Origin: Psychrobacter fozii
GTDB taxonomy: Bacteria; Pseudomonadota; Gammaproteobacteria; Pseudomonadales; Moraxellaceae
Direction: 5' to 3'
NCBI RefSeq assembly: GCF_003217155.1
Contig: NZ_QJSU01000002.1
Location: 372,001 to 436,000, forward strand
DNA: 64,000 nt
The translations under genes were made by a program, and so were the position numbers. The notes under the pieces were generated by a model, which was given only the letters and a program-made list of their open reading frames with translations, did not search any database and was not told the DNA's origin. Positions 16,564-25,292 of the stretch are shown here, piece by piece (the first letter of the stretch is position 1; each line of letters opens with the position of its first letter).

Positions 16564-17904
16564 ATGTTTAGTGCCATCACCAATATGAGCGTGCAGTTAG
16601 TCAACCGCTATCTACCATCCCCATTCGTATTTTCGATCGTTTTGACGCTCATTGCGTTTGCGGTGGGACTGGCTATTACTGGCCAAGATATGATTGCTAT
16701 GGCAGGGCACTGGGGCAATGGACTATGGTCATTACATAGCTTTGCCATGCAAATGGCATTGGTCCTAGTGACAGGCTACGCATTTGCCAGCGCACCATTT
16801 ATTCAGCGTTTGTTAGACAATCTTGCCAGTAGAGTGCATTCTCCTACGACCGCTATTATCGTATCAACCTTGGTTGGTCTGGTCGGTTCATGGATAAATT
16901 GGGGGTTTGGTCTTATCCTCGGGGCTATCTTTGCGAAAGCCTTGGCAAAGAAAGTGGCTAATGTCGATTATCCTCTGCTGGTCGCGGCCGCGTATTCAGG
17001 TTTTGTGATTTGGCATGGCGGTTTTTCAGGATCGATACCGCTGACACTTAGCTCGGGCGGTGATACGCTGCTGACGCTATCAGGCAATACCATGACCGAA
17101 GCAGTACCTTTATCTCAGACCGTATTTGCAGGCTATAATATGCTGCTAGTGGGTTTGCTCATCGTTATTTTGCCACTCGTCAATCGCTTTATGCATCCCA
17201 AAAACCCTACGGTTATCGATCCTAAATTGATAAAACAAGAAGTATATGTCGCGCCTCAGAGAGACACGCCGGCACAAAAACTAGATGACAGCCGTATTAT
17301 TGCTGTTATCCTATTGGCCTTGGCGCTGATGTACTATATCAGCGAGTTTGGTAGTAACGGTTTTAACCTAGGGCTCAACATCGTCATTGGGCTGTTTTTG
17401 TTTATAGGGTTGCTATCGCATGGCACGTTAGAGCGTTATTATCGTGCCGTGCACTCAGGGATAGGTGGCATTACAGGTATAGTGCTACTGTTCCCGTTCT
17501 ACGGCGGTATCATGGGCATCATGACTGGTGCGAATGCTGATGGTATTTCTATCAGTACACAAGTGACCGAATTTTTTGTCAATTCTGCCTCCGCAGACAG
17601 CTTTCCGATCTTTGCATTTTTAAGTGCTGGTTTGGTCAATGTCTTTGTACCGTCGGGCGGTGGACAGTTTGCGGTACAGGGTCCTGTTATGATTCCTGCT
17701 GGCATTGAGCTGGGTGTTAGTCCAGCCATTACTGCGATGGCGATTGCGTGGGGTGATGCGTGGACCAACATGATTCAACCGTTTTGGGCTTTGCCATTAT
17801 TGGGTATCGCAGGTTTGGATGCACGCGCTATCATGGGCTACTGTCTGATAGTACTGGCAGTCTCTGGTGCCATTATTATGGGTGTGTTCTGGCTAGTGGT
17901 ATAA
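16564..17904 (+). CDS. AtoE-family short-chain fatty acid permease
   Basis: This 446-aa inner-membrane permease of the AtoE (short-chain fatty acid uptake) family has about eleven hydrophobic segments. Family blocks are LVNRYLPSPFVFSIVLT, VGSWINWGFGLILGAI and FVPSGGGQFAVQGPVM near the C-terminal third. ATG 16564 is chosen because AAGGA lies 8 nt upstream; a GTG two codons earlier overlaps that site. The CoA-transferase and dehydrogenase genes follow on the same strand. It probably imports acetoacetate, butyrate or 3-hydroxybutyrate. Confidence 0.9.
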   Translation: MFSAITNMSVQLVNRYLPSPFVFSIVLTLIAFAVGLAITGQDMIAMAGHWGNGLWSLHSFAMQMALVLVTGYAFASAPFIQRLLDNLASRVHSPTTAIIVSTLVGLVGSWINWGFGLILGAIFAKALAKKVANVDYPLLVAAAYSGFVIWHGGFSGSIPLTLSSGGDTLLTLSGNTMTEAVPLSQTVFAGYNMLLVGLLIVILPLVNRFMHPKNPTVIDPKLIKQEVYVAPQRDTPAQKLDDSRIIAVILLALALMYYISEFGSNGFNLGLNIVIGLFLFIGLLSHGTLERYYRAVHSGIGGITGIVLLFPFYGGIMGIMTGANADGISISTQVTEFFVNSASADSFPIFAFLSAGLVNVFVPSGGGQFAVQGPVMIPAGIELGVSPAITAMAIAWGDAWTNMIQPFWALPLLGIAGLDARAIMGYCLIVLAVSGAIIMGVFWLVV

Positions 17905-18061
17905 GGTTATAACGCTCAAAAGAAAAATAAGCGTGGTTCACTTTCGCTTTTAGTTCTTAATTTTTATAACAATCAACAATCAAACGGATAATTGAGATAC
18001 TTAATTCAGCATTAGTTTATGCACGAATTAAAAATATAAATAACAGTCATAGGAGACAAGC

Positions 18062-18766
18062 ATGAGTCAGTCAAAAGTATATAACAGTGCCGAAGAAGCG
18101 CTAAAAGGTGTCGTCAGTGATGGGCAAACACTTGCTATCGGCGGTTTTGGTCTATGCGGTATTCCAGAAGCATTAATCGAAGCGCTGCGTGACAGCAAAG
18201 TTAAAGAGCTGACCTGTATCAGTAATAACGCCGGTGTCGATGACTTCGGTCTTGGTCTGTTACTACAGACGCGCCAAATCAAAAAAATGATTTCATCTTA
18301 TGTGGGCGAAAATAAAGAGTTTGAGCGTCAGTATTTGGCTGGTGAGTTAGAAGTTGAGTTGACCCCGCAAGGTACCTTGGCTGAGAAATTACGCTCAGGT
18401 GGTGCAGGTATTCCTGCATTTTATACCGCAACGGGTGTTGGTACACTTGTTGCTGAAGGTAAAGAGACACGTGATTTCGATGGTCGCACTTATGTATTAG
18501 AGCATACACTACGTGCTGATGTGGCATTGATCAAAGCGCAAAAAGCAGATAAAGCGGGCAATCTAATCTTTAACAAAACCGCTCGTAACTTTAATCCAGA
18601 TTGTGCAATGGCGGGTAAAATCACCATTGTCGAAGTCGAAGAAATCGTTGAGACAGGCACCTTTGATCCAGACGAAGTGCATCTGCCAGGTATCTTTGTT
18701 CAGCGTATTGTATTGAATAATAGCCCTGAAAAACGCATCGAAAAAACGACAATTAAAGCAGTGTAA
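18062..18766 (+). CDS. scoA: 3-oxoacid CoA-transferase subunit A
   Basis: This is the alpha subunit (234 aa) of a two-subunit CoA-transferase (ScoA/AtoD type). The enzyme moves CoA from succinyl-CoA or acetyl-CoA to acetoacetate in the cytoplasm. The conserved CoA-binding loop is [17 protein letters not shown] near residues 26-42. A second family block, [13 protein letters not shown], lies near 119-131. An AGGAGAC ribosome site precedes the ATG. Subunit B follows 167 bp downstream, a longer spacing than usual for subunit genes, with a tandem repeat in the gap. Whether succinyl-CoA (Sco) or acetyl-CoA (Ato) is the donor cannot be decided from sequence by eye. Confidence 0.92.
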   Translation: MSQSKVYNSAEEALKGVVSDGQTLAIGGFGLCGIPEALIEALRDSKVKELTCISNNAGVDDFGLGLLLQTRQIKKMISSYVGENKEFERQYLAGELEVELTPQGTLAEKLRSGGAGIPAFYTATGVGTLVAEGKETRDFDGRTYVLEHTLRADVALIKAQKADKAGNLIFNKTARNFNPDCAMAGKITIVEVEEIVETGTFDPDEVHLPGIFVQRIVLNNSPEKRIEKTTIKAV

Positions 18767-18853
18767 GGTGCTTAAATAAAAACGTGGTCGAAGCTTAATC
18801 GTATGTGAAATTAATAGTCAGTTCTTATATTTATGACAGTTTAGATAGCTCAT

Positions 18854-18901
18854 CGTTTAGATGAAGAACCGTTTAAGTAAAGAACTGCTTAGATGAATAA
18901 A
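18854..18901. repeat. Three imperfect 16-bp tandem repeats between scoA and scoB
   Basis: The units CGTTTAGATGAAGAAC, CGTTTAAGTAAAGAAC and TGCTTAGATGAATAAA follow one another without a gap. They are not coding. They may be a slipped duplication or an mRNA element between the subunit genes. Confidence 0.6.
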
Positions 18902-18933
18902 AATAGAATATCGTAAAAAATAAGGAATTTACC

Positions 18934-19563
18934 ATGGCATGGACAAGAGAACAAATGGCGCAGCGTGCTGCACAGGAACTACAAGACGGCTATTACGTAA
19001 ATTTAGGCATTGGTCTACCAACGTTGGTCGCTAACTACATTCCTGAAGGCGTGGACGTGTGGTTACAATCAGAGAACGGCTTGTTAGGTATTGGCGAGTT
19101 TCCAACAGCAGATAAAGTTGATGCCGACTTGATTAATGCTGGCAAGCAAACGGTCACAGCAGCGCCAGGCTCCAGCTATTTTAGCAGCTCAGAGTCTTTT
19201 GCAATGATTCGCGGTGGCCATGTTAACTTGGCGATATTGGGCGCGATGGAAGTATCAGAAAATGGCGATTTGGCCAATTGGATGATTCCAAAAAAGATGG
19301 TTAAAGGTATGGGCGGCGCGATGGATTTGGTCGCAGGTGTGCAGCGTGTGATTGTCCTAATGGAACAAGTCAATAAACACGGCGACCCCAAAATTCTAGC
19401 CAATTGTGAGCTACCATTGACTGGCAAAGGCGTGGTTGATCGTATCATCACCGAGCTTGCCGTATTAGACGTTACTGATAACGGGTTAAAATTGGTTGAA
19501 TTAGCAGAGGGTGTGAGCTTTAAAGAGTTACAAGAAAAAACGCCCGTCAACATTATCCAGTAA
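18934..19563 (+). CDS. scoB: 3-oxoacid CoA-transferase subunit B
   Basis: This is the beta subunit (209 aa) of the acetoacetate CoA-transferase. The catalytic glutamate lies in [10 protein letters not shown] (residues about 50-59), which matches the family's SENG motif. [14 protein letters not shown] and [10 protein letters not shown] are further conserved blocks. AAGGAATTT precedes the ATG. It partners the scoA product, and a perfect 16-bp hairpin follows 37 bp after the stop. Together the subunits activate acetoacetate for thiolysis, but no thiolase gene is present in this cluster. Confidence 0.93.
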   Translation: MAWTREQMAQRAAQELQDGYYVNLGIGLPTLVANYIPEGVDVWLQSENGLLGIGEFPTADKVDADLINAGKQTVTAAPGSSYFSSSESFAMIRGGHVNLAILGAMEVSENGDLANWMIPKKMVKGMGGAMDLVAGVQRVIVLMEQVNKHGDPKILANCELPLTGKGVVDRIITELAVLDVTDNGLKLVELAEGVSFKELQEKTPVNIIQ

Positions 19564-19600
19564 TATGGCTATCTTAAAATCAATGAGCTTTATCCCGCAG

Positions 19601-19636
19601 ATAAATACGCCACTATAATCATAGTGGCGTATTTAT
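19601..19636. terminator. Perfect 16-bp hairpin between scoB and bdhA
   Basis: ATAAATACGCCACTAT (19601-19616) pairs perfectly with ATAGTGGCGTATTTAT (19621-19636) around a 4-nt loop. No long T-run follows immediately, so it may act as a partial terminator, an mRNA-stabilising hairpin or a processing site. The dehydrogenase gene begins 55 bp later. Confidence 0.65.
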
Positions 19637-19691
19637 TCAGTTCTATTTTTATAAAAACTAACAATATTTTAGACCATTATAAGGAATATGT

Positions 19692-20492
19692 ATGGCGACC
19701 CAATTACAACAAGATTTGACAGGCAAAGTAGCATTAGTCACTGGCTCTGCAAGTGGTATCGGACGTGACATCGCTGAGACTTATGCAAAAGTAGGTGCAG
19801 CGGTTGGTATTGCAGATATTAACCTAGAAGCGGCACAAAAAACCGTTGATGCTATTGAAGCTGCTGGTGGACGTGCTCTCGCGATTGCCATGGATGTTAC
19901 GTCAGAAGATGCAGTCAACGAAGGTGTACAGCAGCTAGTAGATACCTTTGGTGGTATTGATATTCTAGTCTCTAATGCTGGTATTCAGATCATTGACCCT
20001 ATTGATAAAATGGCCTTCAGCGATTGGAAAAAAATGCTCAATATCCACTTGGACGGTGCATTTTTAACCACCAAAGCAGCGATTAAGCATATGTATAAAG
20101 GCGATAAAGGTGGCACGGTCATTTATATGGGCTCTGCTCATTCGCATGAGGCCTCATTATATAAAGCCCCTTATGTGACTGCTAAGCATGGATTGTTAGG
20201 TTTGTGTCGTGTATTAGCCAAAGAAGGTGCCGAGCATAAAGTACGTTCGCATGTGATTTGTCCAGGCTTTGTTAAAACACCTTTGGTAGAAAAACAAATC
20301 CCAGAGCAAGCAGCTGAAAAGGGCATCAGTGAAGAGTCTGTCATTAACGATATCATGTTGGTTAATACGGTAGACAAAGAATTTACGACGGTAGAAGACA
20401 TTGCGCAATTGGCGCTATTTTTAGCAGCGTTCCCAACCAATGTATTCACTGGACAATCTATCGTTGCCAGTCATGGTTGGTTTATGAACTAA
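19692..20492 (+). CDS. bdhA: D-3-hydroxybutyrate dehydrogenase (SDR family)
   Basis: This 266-aa short-chain dehydrogenase oxidises 3-hydroxybutyrate to acetoacetate with NAD+. The cofactor loop is TGSASGIG near residues 17-24. SNAGIQ (about 94-99) is the NNAG-like block. The catalytic Ser lies in MGSAHSH, and the Tyr and Lys in YVTAKHG (about 161-167). [21 protein letters not shown] is highly typical of 3-hydroxybutyrate dehydrogenase. Its setting after a CoA-transferase and two transporters supports the role. AAGGAATATGT precedes the ATG, and a terminator follows 86 bp downstream. Confidence 0.92.
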   Translation: MATQLQQDLTGKVALVTGSASGIGRDIAETYAKVGAAVGIADINLEAAQKTVDAIEAAGGRALAIAMDVTSEDAVNEGVQQLVDTFGGIDILVSNAGIQIIDPIDKMAFSDWKKMLNIHLDGAFLTTKAAIKHMYKGDKGGTVIYMGSAHSHEASLYKAPYVTAKHGLLGLCRVLAKEGAEHKVRSHVICPGFVKTPLVEKQIPEQAAEKGISEESVINDIMLVNTVDKEFTTVEDIAQLALFLAAFPTNVFTGQSIVASHGWFMN

Positions 20493-20577
20493 GAAATTAG
20501 TAACTATCCATTCGATGGAATAGCCACTCGTTTTCTTCTATATTCTTATCAGATCAGCATCTTGTTTTATACCCATT

Positions 20578-20603
20578 AGAGCCAATTAGATTGGCTCTTT
20601 TTT
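20578..20603 (+). terminator. Intrinsic terminator of the hydroxybutyrate operon
   Basis: AGAGCCAAT (20578-20586) pairs perfectly with ATTGGCTCT (20590-20598) over a 3-nt loop, followed by T6. Confidence 0.88.
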
Positions 20604-20786
20604 ATTGCTTTTTCCTGTCTATTTTTTGATTAATGGTTGAGATAGTTTAAGAAATAGCAGGCAGCAAACTTGGCTCACAGTAGAACATATGTAGCAAAGC
20701 TCAGTCCTACTGGCGTTGTGGTTTTTTTATGCTTGTAATTCAGCTACACTATCAAGATAAAAGGTCTGGCTAAACTCTCATATATT

Positions 20787-20896
20787 ATATAGTCAATCCT
20801 CTATAAATTGGATACGGTGTCAGGCTCGCTTAGTCTACTACTTGTAGTACTTTCACTCGCCTTCCTTGTATCCAAATTATATTGAACCGACTATAT
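20787..20896. mobile_element. 110-bp MITE-like inverted-repeat element
   Basis: The outer 29-bp ends (20787-20815 and 20868-20896) are inverted repeats matching at 23 of 29 positions. Both begin ATATAGTC and share a block ending TTGGATAC. The centre carries a small perfect hairpin (TACTAC/GTAGTA, near 20836-20849). There is no coding capacity. It lies alone between two transcription units, as non-autonomous palindromic elements usually do. Confidence 0.6.
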
Positions 20897-20964
20897 GGTT
20901 TATCATATCTACTATGATGTTGAACGAGCTGTTTTAGCATACCAACCCACTTGTATAGGCAGTA

Positions 20965-22209
20965 ATGGTCGCTATGTTTAACTTTATGAAGAAAACTCCC
21001 ACTAACAAACCAGAAACGCCAGAGCAGCGGGCAGCTCGAGATAGTGCTGTGGACAAGGTATTGCTTGGTTATGAAGTCGGTACGGTCAGTATTGCCACTA
21101 TGGTAACGGGTCTTAATCGCGATGGTGATCAGCTCACTTTAGACTTGCGTCTACCGCAAGAGAGTAAGCCTGAAGCCATTCAGCAAGAACTGGGTCAATT
21201 ACTGCATCCGCATGGTATTACGACGATTCATATGAATGTACGTCTACCAGCGCCAGAAAAAGGCTCCGGTTCAAGTTTACCAAAGAAAATGCCGAAGACG
21301 ACCAATGCTATGGACAGTCAGAGCAAGCCTGCAGCCAATCCTGATGACAATAGTAATAATGATAACAGTGCTGAACCACCGATTACTAAAGCGGCACCGA
21401 CACAAGCATCGCTAGCAGCGCATCCGCGTATTCGCCATATTATCGTGGTAGCATCGGGTAAGGGCGGCGTTGGTAAGTCTACAACGACAGTCAATATCGC
21501 ATTGGCATTACAAAAGCTTGGCAATCGTGTTGGTGTGCTTGATGCTGACATTTATGGTCCTAGTATGCCTACGATGTTGGGTGTTGCCGATATGAAGCCG
21601 CAACTAGAGAACGAGCAATTCGTACCTGTTGATGCACATGGCATAGCGATGCTGTCAATTGGCAGCTTACTTGATGGCGATAATACGCCTGTCGCATGGC
21701 GTGGACCGAAAGCGACTGGTGCTTTGATGCAGCTATATAATCAAACCAACTGGCCACAGCTAGATTATTTGGTGATTGATATGCCACCCGGTACTGGCGA
21801 TATACAGCTCACATTGGCACAGCGCATTCCAGTCACCGGAGCCGTGATTGTGACGACACCGCAGCATGTTGCTTTACTGGATGCACAAAAAGGCATCGAG
21901 ATGTTCAACAAAACTCATATTCCTGTGCTTGGTGTGGTTGAAAACATGGCGCTACACACTTGTAGCAACTGTAATCATACCGAAGCTATCTTTGGTACCG
22001 GTGGTGGCGAAAAAATCGCTGAACAATATCATGTGCCATTATTAGGACAGTTACCTTTAGCCAGCGGTATTCGTGCTCAAGTGGATAAAGGCGAACCAAG
22101 TGTATTGGCGGATGATGAGTTCGCGCCATATTATTTGAGCATTGCTAAAAATATCGAAACCAATATTAATAAATTCGCAAAGCCTGTCGATGATAAGCGG
22201 ATTTTTTGA
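20965..22209 (+). CDS. apbC: Mrp/ApbC-family iron-sulfur cluster carrier ATPase
   Basis: This cytoplasmic P-loop ATPase (414 aa) binds and transfers Fe-S clusters to apo-proteins. An N-terminal MIP18/DUF59-like domain (about 25-95) precedes an Asp/Ser/Pro-rich linker (about 100-150). The MinD-like domain begins with the deviant Walker A motif VASGKGGVGKST near residue 163. The block DADIYGPSMPTMLG follows. The metal-binding CxxC is seen in LHTCSNCNHTEAIFG near 331-345. All expected features are present. The linker is longer than in E. coli Mrp. Confidence 0.93.
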   Translation: MVAMFNFMKKTPTNKPETPEQRAARDSAVDKVLLGYEVGTVSIATMVTGLNRDGDQLTLDLRLPQESKPEAIQQELGQLLHPHGITTIHMNVRLPAPEKGSGSSLPKKMPKTTNAMDSQSKPAANPDDNSNNDNSAEPPITKAAPTQASLAAHPRIRHIIVVASGKGGVGKSTTTVNIALALQKLGNRVGVLDADIYGPSMPTMLGVADMKPQLENEQFVPVDAHGIAMLSIGSLLDGDNTPVAWRGPKATGALMQLYNQTNWPQLDYLVIDMPPGTGDIQLTLAQRIPVTGAVIVTTPQHVALLDAQKGIEMFNKTHIPVLGVVENMALHTCSNCNHTEAIFGTGGGEKIAEQYHVPLLGQLPLASGIRAQVDKGEPSVLADDEFAPYYLSIAKNIETNINKFAKPVDDKRIF

Positions 22210-22273
22210 TGGTGGAGAAGTAGCCTAAGCTGGCAACTTTTAAAGTGAATGTATTGTCTAAAAAGAGGATATC

Positions 22274-22711
22274 TTGAACTTATCTATTTATCAAAGTCAT
22301 TTAGACAATATTCCCAAGCAGTATAGAGTCCTACGATTATTTCGCCCACCGATATACGTCATTGAACTCTCAAACAATCAGTTGAGTGCCATTTGCTACT
22401 ATAAAGATGGCAGTAGCGAACGCTATCAGATTAATGCTGACTTTAGCAATCGCCGAATGGTAATTGCCGATTTTAACAAATTCGCGAAGGCTCTCGCTGA
22501 GCTGTTAAAAAAGTTTCCAAGACACTTTTTATGGATGAGTGCGCTTGCATCAATAAATGTTACAGAAACACTAGCAGATGGATTAACCAATATTGAAATT
22601 AAGGTGATAACTGAAGCGTTTTTTGTGGGTTCTGTACAGGCAAAAAGAAGAATTTTACATAGCACCGTTAGCTATCAAGGACAGATAGTACCTTTAGAAA
22701 AATTTGGCTAG
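22274..22711 (+). CDS. Small MreB-like (actin-fold) protein, function unknown
   Basis: This 145-aa protein starts at a TTG with GAGG 5 nt upstream. The segment MVIADFNKFAKALAELLKK (about 57-75) resembles MreB's GVIADFFVTEKMLQHFIKQ. GLTNIEIKVITEAFFVGSVQ (about 101-120) resembles MreB's [20 protein letters not shown]. Both are in the right order and at similar spacing. The early segment YVIELSNNQLSAICYYKDG could be the degenerate phosphate-1 strand. The protein ends about where MreB would continue to its second half, so ATP binding is unlikely. The assignment is inferred from remembered MreB sequence and needs a profile search. The DUF2804 gene begins 12 bp downstream, suggesting co-expression. 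Confidence 0.55.
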   Translation: MNLSIYQSHLDNIPKQYRVLRLFRPPIYVIELSNNQLSAICYYKDGSSERYQINADFSNRRMVIADFNKFAKALAELLKKFPRHFLWMSALASINVTETLADGLTNIEIKVITEAFFVGSVQAKRRILHSTVSYQGQIVPLEKFG

Positions 22712-22723
22712 GATGCCGATATC

Positions 22724-23911
22724 ATGAATAAAAGCCACGACAAACCGTATACTGCCGCCAACTTAAAACTGGCAAATCTCGAATATCTTATCCAAAATGG
22801 TCAGCCTATTTTTGGTGTTTTCTCCCAAGTCAAAAGTATCAATTACTTAGACTATCATAGTCATCTCATTTCACAAAAATCCTTACCTAACTGGCGTAAA
22901 GAACTAAAAGCCAACCAATTCTGCTTCATTCAGATACTCCAGTCCCCTTATCGAGTGTGCCTCGCGCTCGCAACGATTAAGCTTGCGACTAGCGCTTTCA
23001 TTTACATTTATAATGAGGATACTCAGCAGCTAGAAGTCTGTGAGGCGCTACAGCCTTTGACGCATCATACGCACTTAGACGGTGATGGTTATCAAGGGCA
23101 GATGGCATTTACACATACAAAGCTTAGCGTCACCTTGGATTTTAGTCCTGCTCAGATGAATATTGCGCTCGACAGTCAGTATGTTGCAATAACGGCAGCA
23201 TTAGCACGAAGCGCACAACCGTTAGCCATATGTACGCCGACTGGTAGGCGTGGCTGGACGTTTACGCAAAAAGAGCCGTTGACCGCACTATCTGGGCATT
23301 TACTCATTAAAGCCAAGTCAAAATTTCATACTGATACTCCTGATACTCCTGATACTCCTGATACTCCTGATACTCCTGACGCTCAGCCTCAAAAAATAAC
23401 CTTCACCGATGCTACTATTGCCAATCTAGATTGGACGCTCGGCTATATGCGTCATGAGACCAATTGGTTTTGGAGCTGTATCACTAGTTATTTGTCAGAT
23501 GGCCGTCACTTTTTGCTCAACCTGTCTATGGGTGTTAATGAGACAGGAGCCAGTGAAAATGCTTGTTGGCTTGATGGGCAGATATTCTATTTACCACCCG
23601 TTATGTTTGCTCGTGAGGGTTCAAATATTCGATCAAGTCAGCCAGACAGTCTTGAGCCAAGTGTTGAAATTGATACTAGCGCCACAAAGCCGTGGCGTAT
23701 CTATCATCAAAATCTTGGGTGGAGTAATGTCGATATTGATTTGAGCTTTACACCGATTACCGTCTATAAAAAGACTGATAATTTTGGTGTGATAGCCAGT
23801 ATCTTTGAGCAATGGATAGGTTTTTATAGTGGTGAAATTCGAATAAGAGATGAAGTCATTAGGCTTGATAATGTCATGGGGCTCGCAGAAGATCATTTTG
23901 CCAAATGGTAG
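22724..23911 (+). CDS. DUF2804 domain protein
   Basis: This 395-aa protein matches the DUF2804 family in the blocks GRRGWTFTQK (about 173), LDWTLGYMRHETNWFWSC (about 237) and LNLSMGVNETGASENACWL (about 263). The biochemical role of the family is not known. Its beta-rich pattern and Trp/His-containing blocks suggest a lipid- or carbohydrate-binding fold, which is inference. No signal peptide or membrane segment is seen. Five Asp-Thr-Pro units near residues 203-217 interrupt the domain, encoded by a 9-bp tandem repeat. It is 12 bp downstream of the MreB-like gene. Confidence 0.78.
   Translation: MNKSHDKPYTAANLKLANLEYLIQNGQPIFGVFSQVKSINYLDYHSHLISQKSLPNWRKELKANQFCFIQILQSPYRVCLALATIKLATSAFIYIYNEDTQQLEVCEALQPLTHHTHLDGDGYQGQMAFTHTKLSVTLDFSPAQMNIALDSQYVAITAALARSAQPLAICTPTGRRGWTFTQKEPLTALSGHLLIKAKSKFHTDTPDTPDTPDTPDTPDAQPQKITFTDATIANLDWTLGYMRHETNWFWSCITSYLSDGRHFLLNLSMGVNETGASENACWLDGQIFYLPPVMFAREGSNIRSSQPDSLEPSVEIDTSATKPWRIYHQNLGWSNVDIDLSFTPITVYKKTDNFGVIASIFEQWIGFYSGEIRIRDEVIRLDNVMGLAEDHFAKW
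23330..23379. repeat. 9-bp microsatellite inside the DUF2804 gene
   Basis: Five copies of GATACTCCT encode a Thr-Pro-Asp run. Each unit is a multiple of three, so copy-number change would keep the frame and alter only linker length. Confidence 0.85.
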
Positions 23912-24001
23912 CTTCTAAAATATAAGATGGGGATAAATGAGATTATTGGCTGTATTCAGTTTTAAGTAGCTGCTCCTCTATAAATTTTGCCATCAATTCC
24001 G

Positions 24002-24007
24002 TATAAT
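24002..24007 (+). promoter_or_regulatory. Candidate -10 box for dcd
   Basis: A perfect TATAAT lies 58 bp upstream of the dcd start. No good -35 box is seen at the standard spacing, so this is a modest call. Confidence 0.35.
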
Positions 24008-24065
24008 CGTCGCTATCAAAATACTGTTATCATAACCGCTATTAAATATTTGCTAAGGAACAACA

Positions 24066-24641
24066 ATGTCTATCAAATCTGATCGCTGGATTCGTAAAAT
24101 GGCCGAAGAGCATGGCATGATTGAGCCATTTGAAGCGGGTCAAGTACGCTTTAACGATGCTGGTGAGCGTTTGGTGAGCTATGGTACGTCAAGCTATGGT
24201 TATGACGTTCGCTGTGCCCCTGAGTTTAAAGTATTCACCAACGTACATTCAGTCGTCGTTGATCCTAAGAACTTCGATGAAAAAAGTTTTATTGATATCG
24301 TTGGTGACGAGTGTATCATTCCACCAAATTCATTTGCATTGGCTCGTACCATGGAATATTTCCGTATTCCACGTGATGTATTGACTATTTGCCTAGGTAA
24401 ATCAACGTATGCGCGTTGCGGTATTATCGTCAACGTGACGCCGCTTGAGCCAGAGTGGGAAGGGCACGTCACTTTAGAGTTTAGTAATACCACCAATCTA
24501 CCAGCACGTATCTATGCCGGAGAAGGTGTGGCGCAAATGCTATTTTTCCAAAGTGATGCTGATGACGTTTGTGAGACCAGTTATAAGGATCGCGGTGGTA
24601 AATACCAAGGTCAACGTGGTGTGACACTACCAAGAACCTAG
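24066..24641 (+). CDS. dcd: dCTP deaminase
   Basis: This cytoplasmic enzyme (191 aa) deaminates dCTP to dUTP for thymidylate synthesis. Family blocks are [17 protein letters not shown] (about 39-55), the active-site segment [24 protein letters not shown] (about 119-142, with the catalytic Glu in EWEGH) and [10 protein letters not shown] at the C-terminus. Its length matches the trimeric dCTP deaminases. AAGGAACAACA precedes the ATG. It is convergent with sspB across a shared terminator. Confidence 0.96.
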   Translation: MSIKSDRWIRKMAEEHGMIEPFEAGQVRFNDAGERLVSYGTSSYGYDVRCAPEFKVFTNVHSVVVDPKNFDEKSFIDIVGDECIIPPNSFALARTMEYFRIPRDVLTICLGKSTYARCGIIVNVTPLEPEWEGHVTLEFSNTTNLPARIYAGEGVAQMLFFQSDADDVCETSYKDRGGKYQGQRGVTLPRT

Positions 24642-24667
24642 ATTAGGTCTTAGGCGATACGCAGCAC

Positions 24668-24706
24668 AAAAAAAGCCAGTCATATTTTATATGACTGGCT
24701 TTTTTA
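24668..24706. terminator. Bidirectional intrinsic terminator (dcd/sspB)
   Basis: GCCAGTCATAT (24675-24685) pairs perfectly with ATATGACTGGC (24689-24699) around TTT, flanked by A7 and T6 runs. It serves both convergent genes. Confidence 0.92.
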
Positions 24707-24720
24707 TATAGAAAAATCGA

Positions 24721-25158
24721 CTATTTTAAGACTTTTAAGCCTGCTTTATTATCACGTTTTGGCTTGGGCGCAGTAGTAGGGGTTGTCTTAACAGTAACGT
24801 CTGAGTCTTCTTCAGGTACATAATTATCATATTCGTTAGGATCAAAGAACATGCCTTGTGAGTTCTCTTTTGCATAGATACCCAATACGGCAGTCAGTGG
24901 CACCCAAATTTCTTGCGATACACCACCGAAGCGGGCACTGAAGTTAATATAGTCATTTCCCATACTCATATTACCAGTTGCACGGCTAGCAATATTGAGC
25001 ACGATACGACCATCTTGCACATGCTCTCTTGGAATCTGTACTTCTTCAGCAGTGGCATCAACCATGAGATACGGGGTAAGTGCATTATCTTCTATCCACT
25101 GATACAGTGCGCGCACCATATAAGGACGTGTTGGGGTAATAGAGGTGGTTTCGCTCAT
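24721..25158 (-). CDS. sspB: ClpXP protease specificity-enhancing factor SspB
   Basis: SspB (145 aa) tethers ssrA-tagged proteins to ClpXP. The N-terminal dimer and substrate-binding domain (about 10-110) contains RPYMVRALYQWIEDNALTPYL and GVSQEIWVPLTAVLGIYAKENSQGMFF. A flexible linker ends in a short basic tail (DNKAGLKVLK), which fits the ClpX-binding XB peptide. The gene lies 134 bp after sspA on the same strand, as in most gammaproteobacteria. Confidence 0.95.
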   Translation of the reverse strand: MSETTSITPTRPYMVRALYQWIEDNALTPYLMVDATAEEVQIPREHVQDGRIVLNIASRATGNMSMGNDYINFSARFGGVSQEIWVPLTAVLGIYAKENSQGMFFDPNEYDNYVPEEDSDVTVKTTPTTAPKPKRDNKAGLKVLK

Positions 25159-25292
25159 TTGATGATTTCCTATACGAATTATTTTTAATAGTGAACAGAT
25201 ACTTCTTGGAGTAGCTTGTTCATTGAAAAAACCTAAATAAATATTACTTAACTTCTATTCTAATAATTTTCTATTCTAAGCCAGCTGTCTAA

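Larger units (their letters stand above)
20493..20964. other. Gene-free region with terminator and MITE-like element
   Basis: This 472-bp gap between bdhA and mrp holds the bdhA terminator (20578-20603) and an inverted-repeat element (20787-20896), both listed separately. The rest shows no gene. Confidence 0.6.
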
